A stretch of 64,000 nucleotides of DNA from Corynebacterium sp. GTDB taxonomy: Bacteria > Actinomycetota > Actinomycetes > Mycobacteriales > Mycobacteriaceae. Of this stretch, positions 55,909 to 64,000 are shown piece by piece. The notes beneath the pieces are model-generated. The model searched no databases, was not told the origin of the DNA, and was given only the letters and a program-made list of their open reading frames with translations. The DNA is taken from positions 44,158-108,157 of the forward strand of contig NZ_JAUNKC010000008.1 in NCBI RefSeq assembly GCF_030532965.1, written 5' to 3'. Each line of letters starts with the position of its first letter. The first letter of the stretch is position 1. Made by a program: the position numbers and the translations under genes.

Positions 55909-56859
55909 TTATTCTGCGAGGATCTTCGGTGCGGGGGCAGCTGCGTCTGCACTCGCTGCGGAGCCGTAGGCGCCTGCAGTTCCGCCAAGTTGTTCTGCTG
56001 TCGCAAGCACGGCAGCTATGTGTCCTAGACTGCGGTTTATAGAATCGACAGTCGATACGTTGTCGCGGACGGGTTGATTGGCACGAATCTTGCCTATTGT
56101 GCCGGTATCGCGAGCGCTATGGATCCGGCCCGCAACAACCATGCCCCCACCGCGTTGATCGAATGCTTCCGCAAACGCCGCTTGACTGGTTTCTGTGAAA
56201 CCATCACCAGAAGAACCACTACCATCACCGATAACCAAAATTGCGGCGTCGGCTGGTTGCACTGATCCTTTTTCGTATTCGATAAATCCAGCATCTTGCA
56301 GTGCGGTCAGACCAAGTTCCCGTTCCTCTGCGGTCGCTTGAGCCTGTCCGGTTTCTGGATTAAGCATCAAAGTTGAGCCTAAAGACTCACCTGAATGTGT
56401 GCCTGGATCGAGTTTATCCTCAGACAATTTCGCTCCCGCTGGGAGAGTATTCGACACAACGTTTTTTATCCCATCAGCACCCTGCTGGCTGAAAAAGGTC
56501 TCTTTCAACGTGATGGTGCTAACGTTGTCCACTCCCGCCGATTTAAGCAATCCTTCAAGCTTTTTCACGTCCTCATCATCGGCATCCGCTGCACGAAGAA
56601 CCACTATTGTTTTGCCCGCAAGGCTGTCTTTAACAGCAGGTTCAGCAACCGCGTGGATAAAAGAATCTGCGCTATTGGCTTGTGCTTCCGCGACACGTGC
56701 AGACTCCTGAGCTAGGTCACGCTCCGTCGAAAGGAAATTCAATGATTGGTTAAAGCCACCGGCAAGGTTCGGAGATAAAACAAACGTGCTGAATGCCACT
56801 CCGCCCGCGATACCAAGCGCAAGACCCGTAACAAGAATACTGCCTCTTCCTTTTTTCAT
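55909..56859 (-). CDS. steB: SteB / MctB-type membrane protein
   Basis: This 316-residue protein has one N-terminal helix (GSILVTGLALGIAGGVAFSTFVLS) and an exposed domain with a coiled-coil start (LNFLSTERDLAQESARVAEAQ). The C-terminus ends in small residues (SAASADAAAPAPK). It corresponds to Rv1698 (MctB, copper-related, suggested pore) and to C. glutamicum SteB, which works with SteA in cell separation. The two genes touch (three-base gap), consistent with a complex. Confidence 0.9.
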   Translation of the reverse strand: MKKGRGSILVTGLALGIAGGVAFSTFVLSPNLAGGFNQSLNFLSTERDLAQESARVAEAQANSADSFIHAVAEPAVKDSLAGKTIVVLRAADADDEDVKKLEGLLKSAGVDNVSTITLKETFFSQQGADGIKNVVSNTLPAGAKLSEDKLDPGTHSGESLGSTLMLNPETGQAQATAEERELGLTALQDAGFIEYEKGSVQPADAAILVIGDGSGSSGDGFTETSQAAFAEAFDQRGGGMVVAGRIHSARDTGTIGKIRANQPVRDNVSTVDSINRSLGHIAAVLATAEQLGGTAGAYGSAASADAAAPAPKILAE

Positions 56860-56862
56860 GAT

Positions 56863-58062
56863 CTATTCTGCCTTTCCAGAACTAAAAAGCCCTTGGAACC
56901 AGACTGCGATGTTATTCCACGTATCAACCAAATTCTCGCTAAATGACCCATCACCAGAGCTGCCAGCAATAGCAACAATCGTGGCGACTGCAACCAAAAT
57001 CCCTAACAGCGCCCACAGCCAACCGATGTTTCCAGAGCTACGAATCATATACAGATTGGAAATAGCAGAAGCATCAACAAGACGTGGTCCGAGCTTAGTC
57101 CTAGACAAAAGCGCCGACGGACTTGCGTTTTCTGCCTGCGCGAATAACTGGTCGAGCGTGATCGGAGCACCGATATTCACGACGATCTGTGCCTCGTGAT
57201 AATCCGCAAGCAGTAATGCCAGATCTGTTGAGTTCTCAACAGCAGACGGAAACGTCATTGCACCAATACCTAAGTCTTGAATGCGCTCCAAACCAGGAGC
57301 ATGACCGTCTGGATCTGCGGGTAGGACGACCCTGGCACCACTTCGCAAAGCTTCTGCGCCAATATTCGACGGATCGCCGACAATGAAGTCGGGCTTGTAC
57401 CCCATTTCCACCAACGTGTCGGCCGCGCTATCAACGCCAATGATTGCAGGCTCAAATTCCCGAATAAAATTGCGCAGCTCTTTTAACTGGTTCTGATAAC
57501 CTGCGCCGGGACTAACAACCACCACTTTCCGTTCGCGTAATGCCTCCCCTACTTCCGGCACTCCTAAACCGTCGATAAGCAATGGCGCCTCAGAGTGGAT
57601 GAATTGGATGGTGTTTCCGAAGAAAGCCTCCATGTAGTCGACCAAATGTTGCTGGGCTTCCACAAATGTTGATTCTGCTTCTCCCTGGGAAACTACATGC
57701 CCAGTCGCTATCAGCTTCTCACCGTAAAACAATTGGCCATCGTCAGTCAGCCGGGCTTTTTTACCATCTTTAAGCGGTAGCCAAACTTCAGCACCAACCG
57801 CTTCAACCAACGTAATTCCTGCTTCTAGCAGCATCTGTGGACCAAAATTAGGCAAGGAACCGGTGCTAAACTTCGCGGCGTTAATCACCGCGGCAGGACG
57901 AGCATCGATTAGGCGTTGCGCCATTGCTCGGGAAATATCTGGTGCGTCAATAATGGCAAAATCACCTGGAGCTAAACGTTTAAACCCTTTTCCATTCGCG
58001 GAAAGATCACGAGTCGCGCCTTGTACGCCAGGTAGATCAGAAGAACGGGAGAACAGACTCAT
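56863..58062 (-). CDS. steA: SteA, putative division/cytokinetic protein
   Basis: This 399-residue protein (Rv1697 type) contains a thiamine pyrophosphokinase-like domain (GAGYQNQLKELRNFIREFEP and DFIVGDPSN) and a C-terminal membrane helix (IGWLWALLGILVAVATIVAIAG). In C. glutamicum SteA with SteB regulates septal cell-wall hydrolysis. A GTG at 58068 is an alternative start. Next to recN across a 62-base gap. Confidence 0.9.
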   Translation of the reverse strand: MSLFSRSSDLPGVQGATRDLSANGKGFKRLAPGDFAIIDAPDISRAMAQRLIDARPAAVINAAKFSTGSLPNFGPQMLLEAGITLVEAVGAEVWLPLKDGKKARLTDDGQLFYGEKLIATGHVVSQGEAESTFVEAQQHLVDYMEAFFGNTIQFIHSEAPLLIDGLGVPEVGEALRERKVVVVSPGAGYQNQLKELRNFIREFEPAIIGVDSAADTLVEMGYKPDFIVGDPSNIGAEALRSGARVVLPADPDGHAPGLERIQDLGIGAMTFPSAVENSTDLALLLADYHEAQIVVNIGAPITLDQLFAQAENASPSALLSRTKLGPRLVDASAISNLYMIRSSGNIGWLWALLGILVAVATIVAIAGSSGDGSFSENLVDTWNNIAVWFQGLFSSGKAE

Positions 58063-58124
58063 GGGCACTATTGTTGCGGCTTAGCCACCAAAAATGTGGT
58101 AGCCACGCAGAAAACGATCTAAAA

Positions 58125-59870
58125 TCACCCGCGAGTACGGAATTCCGCAACCTCTTGCTGGGCTTTATCTAGCAACTCCCGCGCATGAGCCCGACCGGTA
58201 TCCGTATCGTCCAGCCCAGCCAACATCCGCGCCAGTTCCTCTACTCGCCGGTTTTCAGTTAGAAGTTCAATGCCAGAACTGACGGATTCTTCGCTGACAT
58301 CTTTAGAGACATGGAGATGACTATCCGCGTAGGCAGCAACTTGCGGTAAATGGGTCACCACTATCACCTGATTATTTTGAGCAAGCCGCGCTAGCCGACG
58401 ACCAATTTCAACCGCCGCACGTCCGCCGACGCCAGCGTCAACTTCATCGAACACCAAGGTCGATCCGTGATTACCAGCCGACAAGATCACTTCAAGGGCT
58501 AACATGACGCGCGACAGCTCACCACCAGAGGCGGACGTAGCCAATGGTTTAGGATCTGCACTGGCATTCGGAGCCAACAAAAACTCGATGTGATCAGCTC
58601 CATCGTCGCCAAAAGCGACGCTGTGAAGCGCAACTGAGAAAACGGCTTTGGGCATGGCTAACCCACGGAGCTCTTCAGTAACTTTCGTTTCTAGAAATTT
58701 GGCCGCCTTCTTGCGTGCTTTTGTTAACGTAGCTGCTGCTTTTTTCATATTTTCTTCGGCAGCTGTCACTTCGAGGGTCAATTGGTTCAAGGCTTCAGGT
58801 GACGTATCTATCGAATGAAGTTTCGCTTGAGCCTTTTCCGCCCATTCTAAGACTTCATCAATGCTTGGAGCGTATTTGCGGGTTAAATTTTTCAGCTCTT
58901 GTTGCCGAAACAGCAGCGATTCCAAGGCTTCCGGATCGGCGGGCAACTCGGATAAGAATCCGCCTAGTTCTGCAGCTATCTGCGACAACTCAGCGGTTAT
59001 TGCATCGAGACGCAGCTGTAGCTCCTTTAACGCAGGATCAGAACTGTTACGTAAAAAGCTGCTCGCTTGGCCGAGAAGGTCAGATGCGCCTTCAGCTTCT
59101 GAACCACCGGAAAATCCGAAATCAGAAAGCCCTCCGGGTCCGTCGATCGCGCCTAATGCATTGACGGCTTGTTCCCTTAATTCGTCGACATCTTGCAGAC
59201 GCCGAATATCGGAAACCAGCTGCTCGTCTTCACCAGGTTGTGGATTGATATCACTAATTTCGGTGATTGCGAACTGCAACCGATCCACTTCTTGAGCCAA
59301 TTCGCGCCGGGATTCCAACCGACTTGCCAAGTCACGATCGAGTTTTCGCCAAAGCCGAAATGCCTTTTTGTATTTCTCCAGTATCGGAAGGATTTTTGGG
59401 TCGACCCGATCCAGTGCGGCCAACTGACGATCGGGAGAAAGCAATCGCAATTGGTCGTTTTGACCATGAATCGTTAACAGTTCGCTAGTAAAATCGCCAA
59501 GAACCGAGGCAGGTACTGCCCGCCCACCGAGATGTGCGCGGGATCGACCTGCGGAACTCACGATTCGTGATGCGATAAATTCACCATTTTCATCTGGTTG
59601 CCCGCCTGCTTCGGCGACAATTGCCGCCGCATTCTCCACGGTTGCGTCTTGGGTACCTGAAAGCATAAACCGTCCCTCAACGACAGCATGTTCAGCACCC
59701 GTGCGAACCCGGCTCGCGTCGGCCCTGCCTCCAATGAGGAGACGGAGTCCGGTGACAAACATCGTCTTACCGGCACCTGTTTCACCCGTCAGGACAGTGA
59801 GGCCACTACTAAGTTCTACACGTTCGCTAGGAATAACACCTAGGTTTTCAATCGCGATATCAGCGAGCAT
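58125..59870 (-). CDS. recN: DNA repair protein RecN
   Basis: This 581-residue SMC-like ATPase acts in double-strand break repair. Walker A (GLTVLTGETGAGKTMFV) is at residue 23-39 of the head. Coiled coils with an acidic hinge occupy 170-370. The ABC signature (LSRVMLALEVIL) and Walker B (STLVFDEVDAGVGG) are near 470. The frame is open to 59909, where an ATG is also possible; the ATG at 59870 gives the typical MLADIAIENLGV start. Confidence 0.94.
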   Translation of the reverse strand: MLADIAIENLGVIPSERVELSSGLTVLTGETGAGKTMFVTGLRLLIGGRADASRVRTGAEHAVVEGRFMLSGTQDATVENAAAIVAEAGGQPDENGEFIASRIVSSAGRSRAHLGGRAVPASVLGDFTSELLTIHGQNDQLRLLSPDRQLAALDRVDPKILPILEKYKKAFRLWRKLDRDLASRLESRRELAQEVDRLQFAITEISDINPQPGEDEQLVSDIRRLQDVDELREQAVNALGAIDGPGGLSDFGFSGGSEAEGASDLLGQASSFLRNSSDPALKELQLRLDAITAELSQIAAELGGFLSELPADPEALESLLFRQQELKNLTRKYAPSIDEVLEWAEKAQAKLHSIDTSPEALNQLTLEVTAAEENMKKAAATLTKARKKAAKFLETKVTEELRGLAMPKAVFSVALHSVAFGDDGADHIEFLLAPNASADPKPLATSASGGELSRVMLALEVILSAGNHGSTLVFDEVDAGVGGRAAVEIGRRLARLAQNNQVIVVTHLPQVAAYADSHLHVSKDVSEESVSSGIELLTENRRVEELARMLAGLDDTDTGRAHARELLDKAQQEVAEFRTRG

Positions 59871-59921
59871 GTCCACATGGTACCGCAGCTTGACACCTAC
59901 TGCGAACATTTGTACTAAGTC

Positions 59922-60860
59922 TTAGCGCGTGTTTCGCTTCTTCGCAGGACCACGCCAACCATCAACTGGTAACCGAAGTTTGGAAACCAAGCGATCTGTA
60001 AACGGCCGATCGTCTAATCTGACCCATTTGATACTCCGCTTACCGCGTACAACTTCCACCCGAGAACCAGCGGGCATATCAATTCTGCGGAACCCATCCA
60101 TGACCACGACCGCGGGGAAAGACTCAGACCGTGATTCGATGGCGACAACCGATTGTGGACTAACCACGAGCGGCTTAGTAAATAGCGCATGCGCGTTATT
60201 TGGCACTACTAAAATCGCATCTAATTCCGGCCACAAGACGGGGCCACCAGCTGAAAACGCATAGGCTGTTGAACCGGTTGGCGTCGAAACCAGAATTCCA
60301 TCACAGCCGAATGCATTGACTGGGCGGCCATCGATTTCCAGAATGGCGTCCAAAACGCCACTACGATTTTGGTTTTCTACGCTTATTTCATTAAGTGCCC
60401 AGCCAGTGCCGATTAATTCACCTTCCGCATTGTGAACCTCAACATCGATCGTCATTCGTTCTTCTATGCGAAATTCGCCACTAATGACCCGCTTGACGGC
60501 TTCGTCTAGGGAGTCCCGCTCCCACTCAGCCAGAAAACCAATATGCCCCAAATTTATACCCAAAACTGGAAGATCGGCATGATGCGCTAAATCGGCGGCA
60601 CGTAAGAAGGTGCCGTCACCCCCCATGACCAAAACAAAGTCGACCCCATCAACGGCTTCAGGGCAGTGTGTGGTTTTCTCGAAAAGGCTCAGAATCGGAT
60701 GGGTTGGAATGATTTCGTCTTTTTCATGGACCAAAATGCGAACCGCAATGTTGGCGTCGTAAAGCAATTCTGCCGCAAGCGCCGCAGTAGCCACGTTAGA
60801 GCGGCGACCTGAGTGCGGAACCAGCAAAACTTTACGAGGAGTGCTCGAATCTTCGACCAT
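59922..60860 (-). CDS. nadK: NAD kinase
   Basis: This 312-residue kinase makes NADP+ from NAD+ and ATP. VLVMGGDGTFLRAADLAHH holds the GGDG motif and DGILVSTPTGSTAYAFSAGGPVLWPEL the NAD-binding block. The upstream frame to 60950 overlaps tlyA. The ATG at 60860 overlaps the tlyA stop by one base (TAATG) and has GGAAGG ahead. Part of the tlyA-nadK-recN operon. Confidence 0.96.
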   Translation of the reverse strand: MVEDSSTPRKVLLVPHSGRRSNVATAALAAELLYDANIAVRILVHEKDEIIPTHPILSLFEKTTHCPEAVDGVDFVLVMGGDGTFLRAADLAHHADLPVLGINLGHIGFLAEWERDSLDEAVKRVISGEFRIEERMTIDVEVHNAEGELIGTGWALNEISVENQNRSGVLDAILEIDGRPVNAFGCDGILVSTPTGSTAYAFSAGGPVLWPELDAILVVPNNAHALFTKPLVVSPQSVVAIESRSESFPAVVVMDGFRRIDMPAGSRVEVVRGKRSIKWVRLDDRPFTDRLVSKLRLPVDGWRGPAKKRNTR

Positions 60861-61681
60861 TATTGGGGTCCTTCCGCCACAGCCGCCGCAACCATTTCTT
60901 GAACTTGCCCGGGATCTAAAGTGGTAGCGCCGCCGTCCTTGACCAGCCACAGAAAGTACTCCACATTACCGCTAGGTCCAGGTAGCGGCGAAGCAACTAC
61001 GCCTTTTAAGGATAGCCCGAGATCTTGTGCGAATGCAGCGACTTCGGCGGTTACTTCTGCGCGTAAGGCAGGGCTACGAACCACGCCACCGGTTCCCAGC
61101 CGTTCTTTACCTACCTCAAATTGTGGTTTAACCATTGGTAGTAGATCGGCACCGTCTTTTAAGCAATTTGCGATTGCTGGTAGCACTAGCTTCAAAGAAA
61201 TAAAAGACAAGTCACCAACCATCATGTCACAAAGCCCGCCGCATGTTTCCTCGGTCAGATTCCGGATATTTGTACGATCGACTACGGTCACCTTCGGATC
61301 GTTAGCGAGCCGCCAAATTAACTGACCATATCCCACGTCAACTGCCACGACTTCCTGTGCTCCGCGCCGTAGCAAAACGTCAGTGAAACCACCCGTAGAA
61401 GCACCAGCGTCAATGACCTTTTTGCCTTCGATGGAAAGCCCCAAAGGCTCAAAATCACTGAGTGCGCCCAATAACTTATGTGCACCCCGTGAAGCCCAGT
61501 CTTCACTAACTTCCCCCTCGACCCGAATTGATGCTTCCATCGAAACTTGGGTTGCGGGTTTGGTCGCCAATATTCCCTGAACAAAAACACGATTCTCTTT
61601 AATGAGATTCTGCGCGTGCTCTCTCGACCGTACGATTTTACGACGCACCAATTCAGCATCTAAGCGTTTAAGTGTGGCCAT
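60860..61681 (-). CDS. tlyA: rRNA 2'-O-methyltransferase TlyA
   Basis: This 273-residue TlyA-family enzyme methylates 16S and 23S rRNA. An S4 RNA-binding domain (RLDAELVRRKIVRSREHAQNLI) opens it, followed by a FtsJ-like methyltransferase domain with VIDAGASTGGFTDVLLRRG and the VKPQFEVGKERLG block. Activity makes ribosomes sensitive to capreomycin in M. tuberculosis. It lies between the small protein at 61697-61864 and nadK. Confidence 0.95.
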   Translation of the reverse strand: MATLKRLDAELVRRKIVRSREHAQNLIKENRVFVQGILATKPATQVSMEASIRVEGEVSEDWASRGAHKLLGALSDFEPLGLSIEGKKVIDAGASTGGFTDVLLRRGAQEVVAVDVGYGQLIWRLANDPKVTVVDRTNIRNLTEETCGGLCDMMVGDLSFISLKLVLPAIANCLKDGADLLPMVKPQFEVGKERLGTGGVVRSPALRAEVTAEVAAFAQDLGLSLKGVVASPLPGPSGNVEYFLWLVKDGGATTLDPGQVQEMVAAAVAEGPQ

Positions 61682-61696
61682 TAATCGAATTCCTTC

Positions 61697-61864
61697 TTAT
61701 TGCAATGCTTGCTGGAGCACGTCATGGGCTGTCGATAATTGCTGTACTTCTTCCGACAACGAATCGACTGGTTGCTCAAGGATCGCGTGTAGCTTTTCGA
61801 CGATCTCCGTCGGCGACGGGGACCCCTGGGCCATCGTTAACGGCGTAGGCTTTGAATCAGACAT
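61697..61864 (-). CDS. Small conserved protein, Rv1693-type
   Basis: This 55-residue gene was recovered by hand. It starts MSDSKPTPLTMAQGSPSPTE, then continues as an acidic helix with VEKLHAILEQPVDSLS and ends EEVQQLSTAHDVLQQALQ at TAA 61697. It directly follows the HAD phosphatase gene (no gap) and precedes tlyA by 15 bases, exactly where M. tuberculosis has the small Rv1693. Role unknown; the helix could form a coiled coil. A repeat copy (61793-61802, minus) encodes VEK here. Confidence 0.82.
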   Translation of the reverse strand: MSDSKPTPLTMAQGSPSPTEIVEKLHAILEQPVDSLSEEVQQLSTAHDVLQQALQ

Positions 61865-62854
61865 CTACGACCCCCAAAGTTGCAAAGCTTGTTCAGCTTT
61901 TTCACCATCGGCGATGATCTTTCCGTCAAACGTAAAACCGTCACGCCACGCCAGCGTTAGCGCACTCCGAAGCGCGGCTTCTGGATTACCGCTACCGTCG
62001 GTGATTCGGATATCTTTACCTTCGAGTGTTACTCGATAATCACCTTGGATGCCGGGCGTCAGAAGTTCCGGAGACAAAGACAACTCTGAGAGGTCCTTAG
62101 CTACGTACGTAGGACGCTCCGTGACAGGCGCGTACACCAATGACCAGTGCTTCGATACGCCAGTGAGCACATGAAACGTATCCATTCCAGCGGCAACCCC
62201 ACCTGCGATATCTGTGTTTAGTCGATCCCCTACGGCCAAGGGTTTCTCTGAGGAAAGCCGCTGCGCTGCCGAATGAAACATTGCAGGCTCCGGTTTACCG
62301 GCAGATGTTGGATGAACACCAGTCGCAGAGACTACCGCAGCGACCATGGAACCGTTTCCGACCATCAACCCACGTTCCATCGGCAATGTCGTATCCAGGT
62401 TTGAAGCAAAATACAGTGCGCCACGCTGAATGCTTAGTGCGGCTTCCGAAAGCTGGGGCCAACCTGTTTCCGGATTATGTCCGTGCAGGACTGCCGCTGG
62501 ATATTCGTCAGCGGTGTCGACAACGCGAAACCCTGCTTCTGCGGCCAATGCCTTAAATGACTCCGCGCCTAGAACATAAACGGAGGCACCGGGCTCAAGA
62601 TGCTGAAGCGCCAAGTCGATAGCAGCCTGAGCGGAGGTTAGAACTTGAGAAGCAGTAGCTGCAACACCCATCGAATTCAGCATTTCAGCTACGATTTCTG
62701 GCCCCCTGGAGGCATTATTGGTTATATACATCACCGGGACCGGCGAGGAATTCAACAGAGATTCCGCGTGCGGTAATAGTCTGCCACCTTCCCAAACCGT
62801 ACCGTCCAAATCGAAGAGCAAACTGTCATAGCGATCAAGCACTGTTGAATTCAT
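61865..62854 (-). CDS. HAD superfamily sugar-phosphatase (NagD-like)
   Basis: This 329-residue HAD phosphatase has motif I (LLFDLDGTVWEGGRLLPHA), motif II (VMYITNNASRGPE) and motif III with Lys/Asp around GKPEPAMF and VGDRLNTDIAGGVAAGMDT. It has a NagD-type C2 cap. It corresponds to Rv1692, for which glycerol 3-phosphate phosphatase activity has been described. The ATG at 62854 has AGGA eight bases ahead; the upstream frame overlaps the TPR gene end. Confidence 0.92.
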   Translation of the reverse strand: MNSTVLDRYDSLLFDLDGTVWEGGRLLPHAESLLNSSPVPVMYITNNASRGPEIVAEMLNSMGVAATASQVLTSAQAAIDLALQHLEPGASVYVLGAESFKALAAEAGFRVVDTADEYPAAVLHGHNPETGWPQLSEAALSIQRGALYFASNLDTTLPMERGLMVGNGSMVAAVVSATGVHPTSAGKPEPAMFHSAAQRLSSEKPLAVGDRLNTDIAGGVAAGMDTFHVLTGVSKHWSLVYAPVTERPTYVAKDLSELSLSPELLTPGIQGDYRVTLEGKDIRITDGSGNPEAALRSALTLAWRDGFTFDGKIIADGEKAEQALQLWGS

Positions 62855-62880
62855 AACCAACATCCTACAAGAACAAACCA

Positions 62881-63846
62881 CTAAGAAAGCTCAGCAATTC
62901 GTTCCCGGGCATCGAGATATTCATCAGGGTCTTGGGAAGCTGCGTGTTCAAACCATGTGCGTGCTTCCGCTACCCGACCTGCTGCGAGCAATGCATCTGC
63001 GTACGCGTAGGACAACCGAGCCCACGAATGCTCGATCTTTGACGGATCAGGATGAAGGTCTTCCAAAGTCATCACTGCAGAATCTACCTGGCCTAAGTCC
63101 TGCCGAGCTCCGGACACAACGATGCCCAATTCAATGCGATCTGCAACCGAGAGGGAGGTCAAATCCTCTGTCTTTGCAAGTTCAATGGCTTTTTCTGGTC
63201 GGCCTAATCCCCGTTCACAGTCTGCCATGACAGCGACCAAACCTGGTCCGCCACTCATTCGCCTAGCAGCACGTAGTTCAGACAACGCTTCCTTCCACTC
63301 ACCGGCATGGTAGGCTGCGATACCACAAGTTTCTCGCACGACAGAAACTCGGCCAGCACGGTCCTTTGCAGTACGAGCATGTCGTAGTGCTAATTGCGGA
63401 TCATCTTCCATGAGTAAAGCAGCCATGAGCATGTGCTTTGCTACAGCGGTGCTATTCTCCTTGGAAAGCACTTTCAAGTCTTGTAAGACTAACGGGTCCA
63501 AATCGCGGATATCAAGGTCTGACGGCAAATCTGGTTCGTTGACTCGCTTATTAATACGTTCTTCTCGGTAGCCAGGGCGTTGCGCATGGATCACAGATTT
63601 ATTCTGCTTTGAACCTCCGCGATTAGAATGCCGACGGTCGTCCTGACCGTGGCGACGGGGCCGAGGCTTTTCGCTTCGATGCCGGGAATCCCCTCCGAAG
63701 CTTTCCTCCCGTCGGTCGCGATCATTACTAAATGAACGCTGTTGGTTTCGCTTCTTAAAATCACCGGATCGAGAAGACCCTCCATGGCGATCTGAACCAT
63801 GATTGTTTCGTGAGTGGGAAGTCCGACTCTTGTTGTGATCTACCAT
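62881..63846 (-). CDS. TPR-repeat protein with basic N-terminal region
   Basis: This 321-residue protein has about 85 N-terminal residues rich in Arg, Ser, Asp and Gly (disordered, possibly RNA-binding). TPR-like helices follow from about residue 115 to the end (HMLMAALLMEDDPQLALRHARTA and AYADALLAAGRVAEARTWFEHAA). It corresponds to Rv1691. It starts about 25 bases after the rRNA terminator and heads the operon leading to tlyA, nadK, recN. Confidence 0.9.
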   Translation of the reverse strand: MVDHNKSRTSHSRNNHGSDRHGGSSRSGDFKKRNQQRSFSNDRDRREESFGGDSRHRSEKPRPRRHGQDDRRHSNRGGSKQNKSVIHAQRPGYREERINKRVNEPDLPSDLDIRDLDPLVLQDLKVLSKENSTAVAKHMLMAALLMEDDPQLALRHARTAKDRAGRVSVVRETCGIAAYHAGEWKEALSELRAARRMSGGPGLVAVMADCERGLGRPEKAIELAKTEDLTSLSVADRIELGIVVSGARQDLGQVDSAVMTLEDLHPDPSKIEHSWARLSYAYADALLAAGRVAEARTWFEHAASQDPDEYLDARERIAELS

Positions 63847-63871
63847 GATCTCCTGTTTCCTACAAAAAGAA

Positions 63872-63926
63872 AAAGCGTGATGTATTGGTATCCTGCTTCA
63901 TAAGGGTTATCAATACATCACGCTTT
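63872..63926 (-). terminator. Terminator of the rRNA operon
   Basis: A 16-bp perfect stem (63872-63887 with 63911-63926), extended by a G-U and two further pairs, 17-base loop. On the minus strand it ends in TTTTTCTTTTTG, the intrinsic-terminator pattern. It lies 22 bases after the 3' end of the 5S rRNA. Confidence 0.93.
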
Positions 63927-63947
63927 CTCGTTCACTGTTAAGTTTTT

Positions 63948-64000
63948 GGTCGGCGGTGTCTTACTCTCCCACAAACTTCCGTTTGCAGTACCATCAGCGC
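63948..64000 (-). rRNA. rrf: 5S rRNA, 3' part
   Basis: The minus strand reads GATGGTACTGC and GTGGGAGAGTAAGACACCGCCG, the conserved 3' third of 5S rRNA. The rest of the gene, and presumably 23S and 16S, lies beyond the right edge. Confidence 0.92.

Noticed and set aside
172-61802. Repeat family as FtsK-orienting (KOPS-like) sequences
   Set aside because: Eight copies are on one strand and ten on the other in a single chromosome arm segment, with no skew. Origin distance is unknown, so this is only a weak rejection.
1-64000. CRISPR array, insertion sequence or prophage
   Set aside because: No regularly spaced direct repeats, no transposase frame and no phage structural or lysis genes were found.

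Overview
The window is a chromosomal segment of a Corynebacterium (Actinobacteria, Mycobacteriales). This rests on gene content and order. RbpA sits near the Lnt/Ppm1 pair. The OdhI/GarA, Rv1828, Rv1829 and Rv1830-type run follows SecA2. The TPR, HAD, small protein, tlyA, nadK, recN, steA, steB, Nudix, xerD, ParA-like (PldP), scpA, scpB, rluB, cmk, der block matches the order known from Mycobacterium tuberculosis Rv1691-Rv1713 and from C. glutamicum. The moderate G+C content suggests a lower-GC member of the genus, but the species cannot be fixed from the sequence. No phage, plasmid, IS element or CRISPR array was found.

Layout. Positions 1-10.3 kb hold an aerobic cobalamin cluster: cobL (cut by the window start), cobM and cobK on the plus strand; a secreted serine-rich protein, cobIJ, cobH and cobG on the minus strand; and cobN on the plus strand behind a cobalamin riboswitch. 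From 10.4 to 31 kb there are envelope and housekeeping genes: FxsA-like protein, lnt, ppm1, rbpA, a zinc-ribbon protein, a YceI protein, a divergent cyclopropane-synthase-like protein, ndh, thiD, corA, gnd, a DEAD-box helicase, a pair of CBS/DUF21 membrane proteins and a vWA-like membrane protein. From 31 to 38.4 kb come the Rv1830/1829/1828/OdhI genes, secA2, a hydrolase-OsmC fusion, a YchJ-like protein and a tRNA-Pro. From 38.5 to 44.3 kb lie glpK-glpD, a DMT transporter with a histidine-rich tail, a 59-residue antitoxin-family protein and a methyltransferase. From 44.5 to 63.8 kb almost everything is on the minus strand and covers translation, chromosome segregation, DNA repair and division. 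The right edge holds the 3' end of a 5S rRNA and the terminator of its rRNA operon.

Genes acting together: the cob enzymes run from precorrin-2 to hydrogenobyrinate, and CobN carries out cobalt insertion. GlpK and GlpD convert glycerol to dihydroxyacetone phosphate. Lnt and Ppm1 serve lipoprotein acylation and polyprenol-phosphate-mannose synthesis. ScpA, ScpB, PldP and XerD concern chromosome organisation. SteA and SteB form a division/envelope pair.

The most unusual signal is not a gene. The 10-mer CGTCGAAAAG occurs at least 18 times in 64 kb, about equally on both strands and in several reading frames inside genes. In two places it forms an inverted pair that makes the terminator hairpin between convergent genes. 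About 0.1 copies would be expected by chance. This pattern resembles the DNA uptake sequences of Neisseria and Pasteurellaceae and is the best candidate for an undescribed system. Two genes too short for routine ORF calling were also recovered, at 43184-43363 and 61697-61864.
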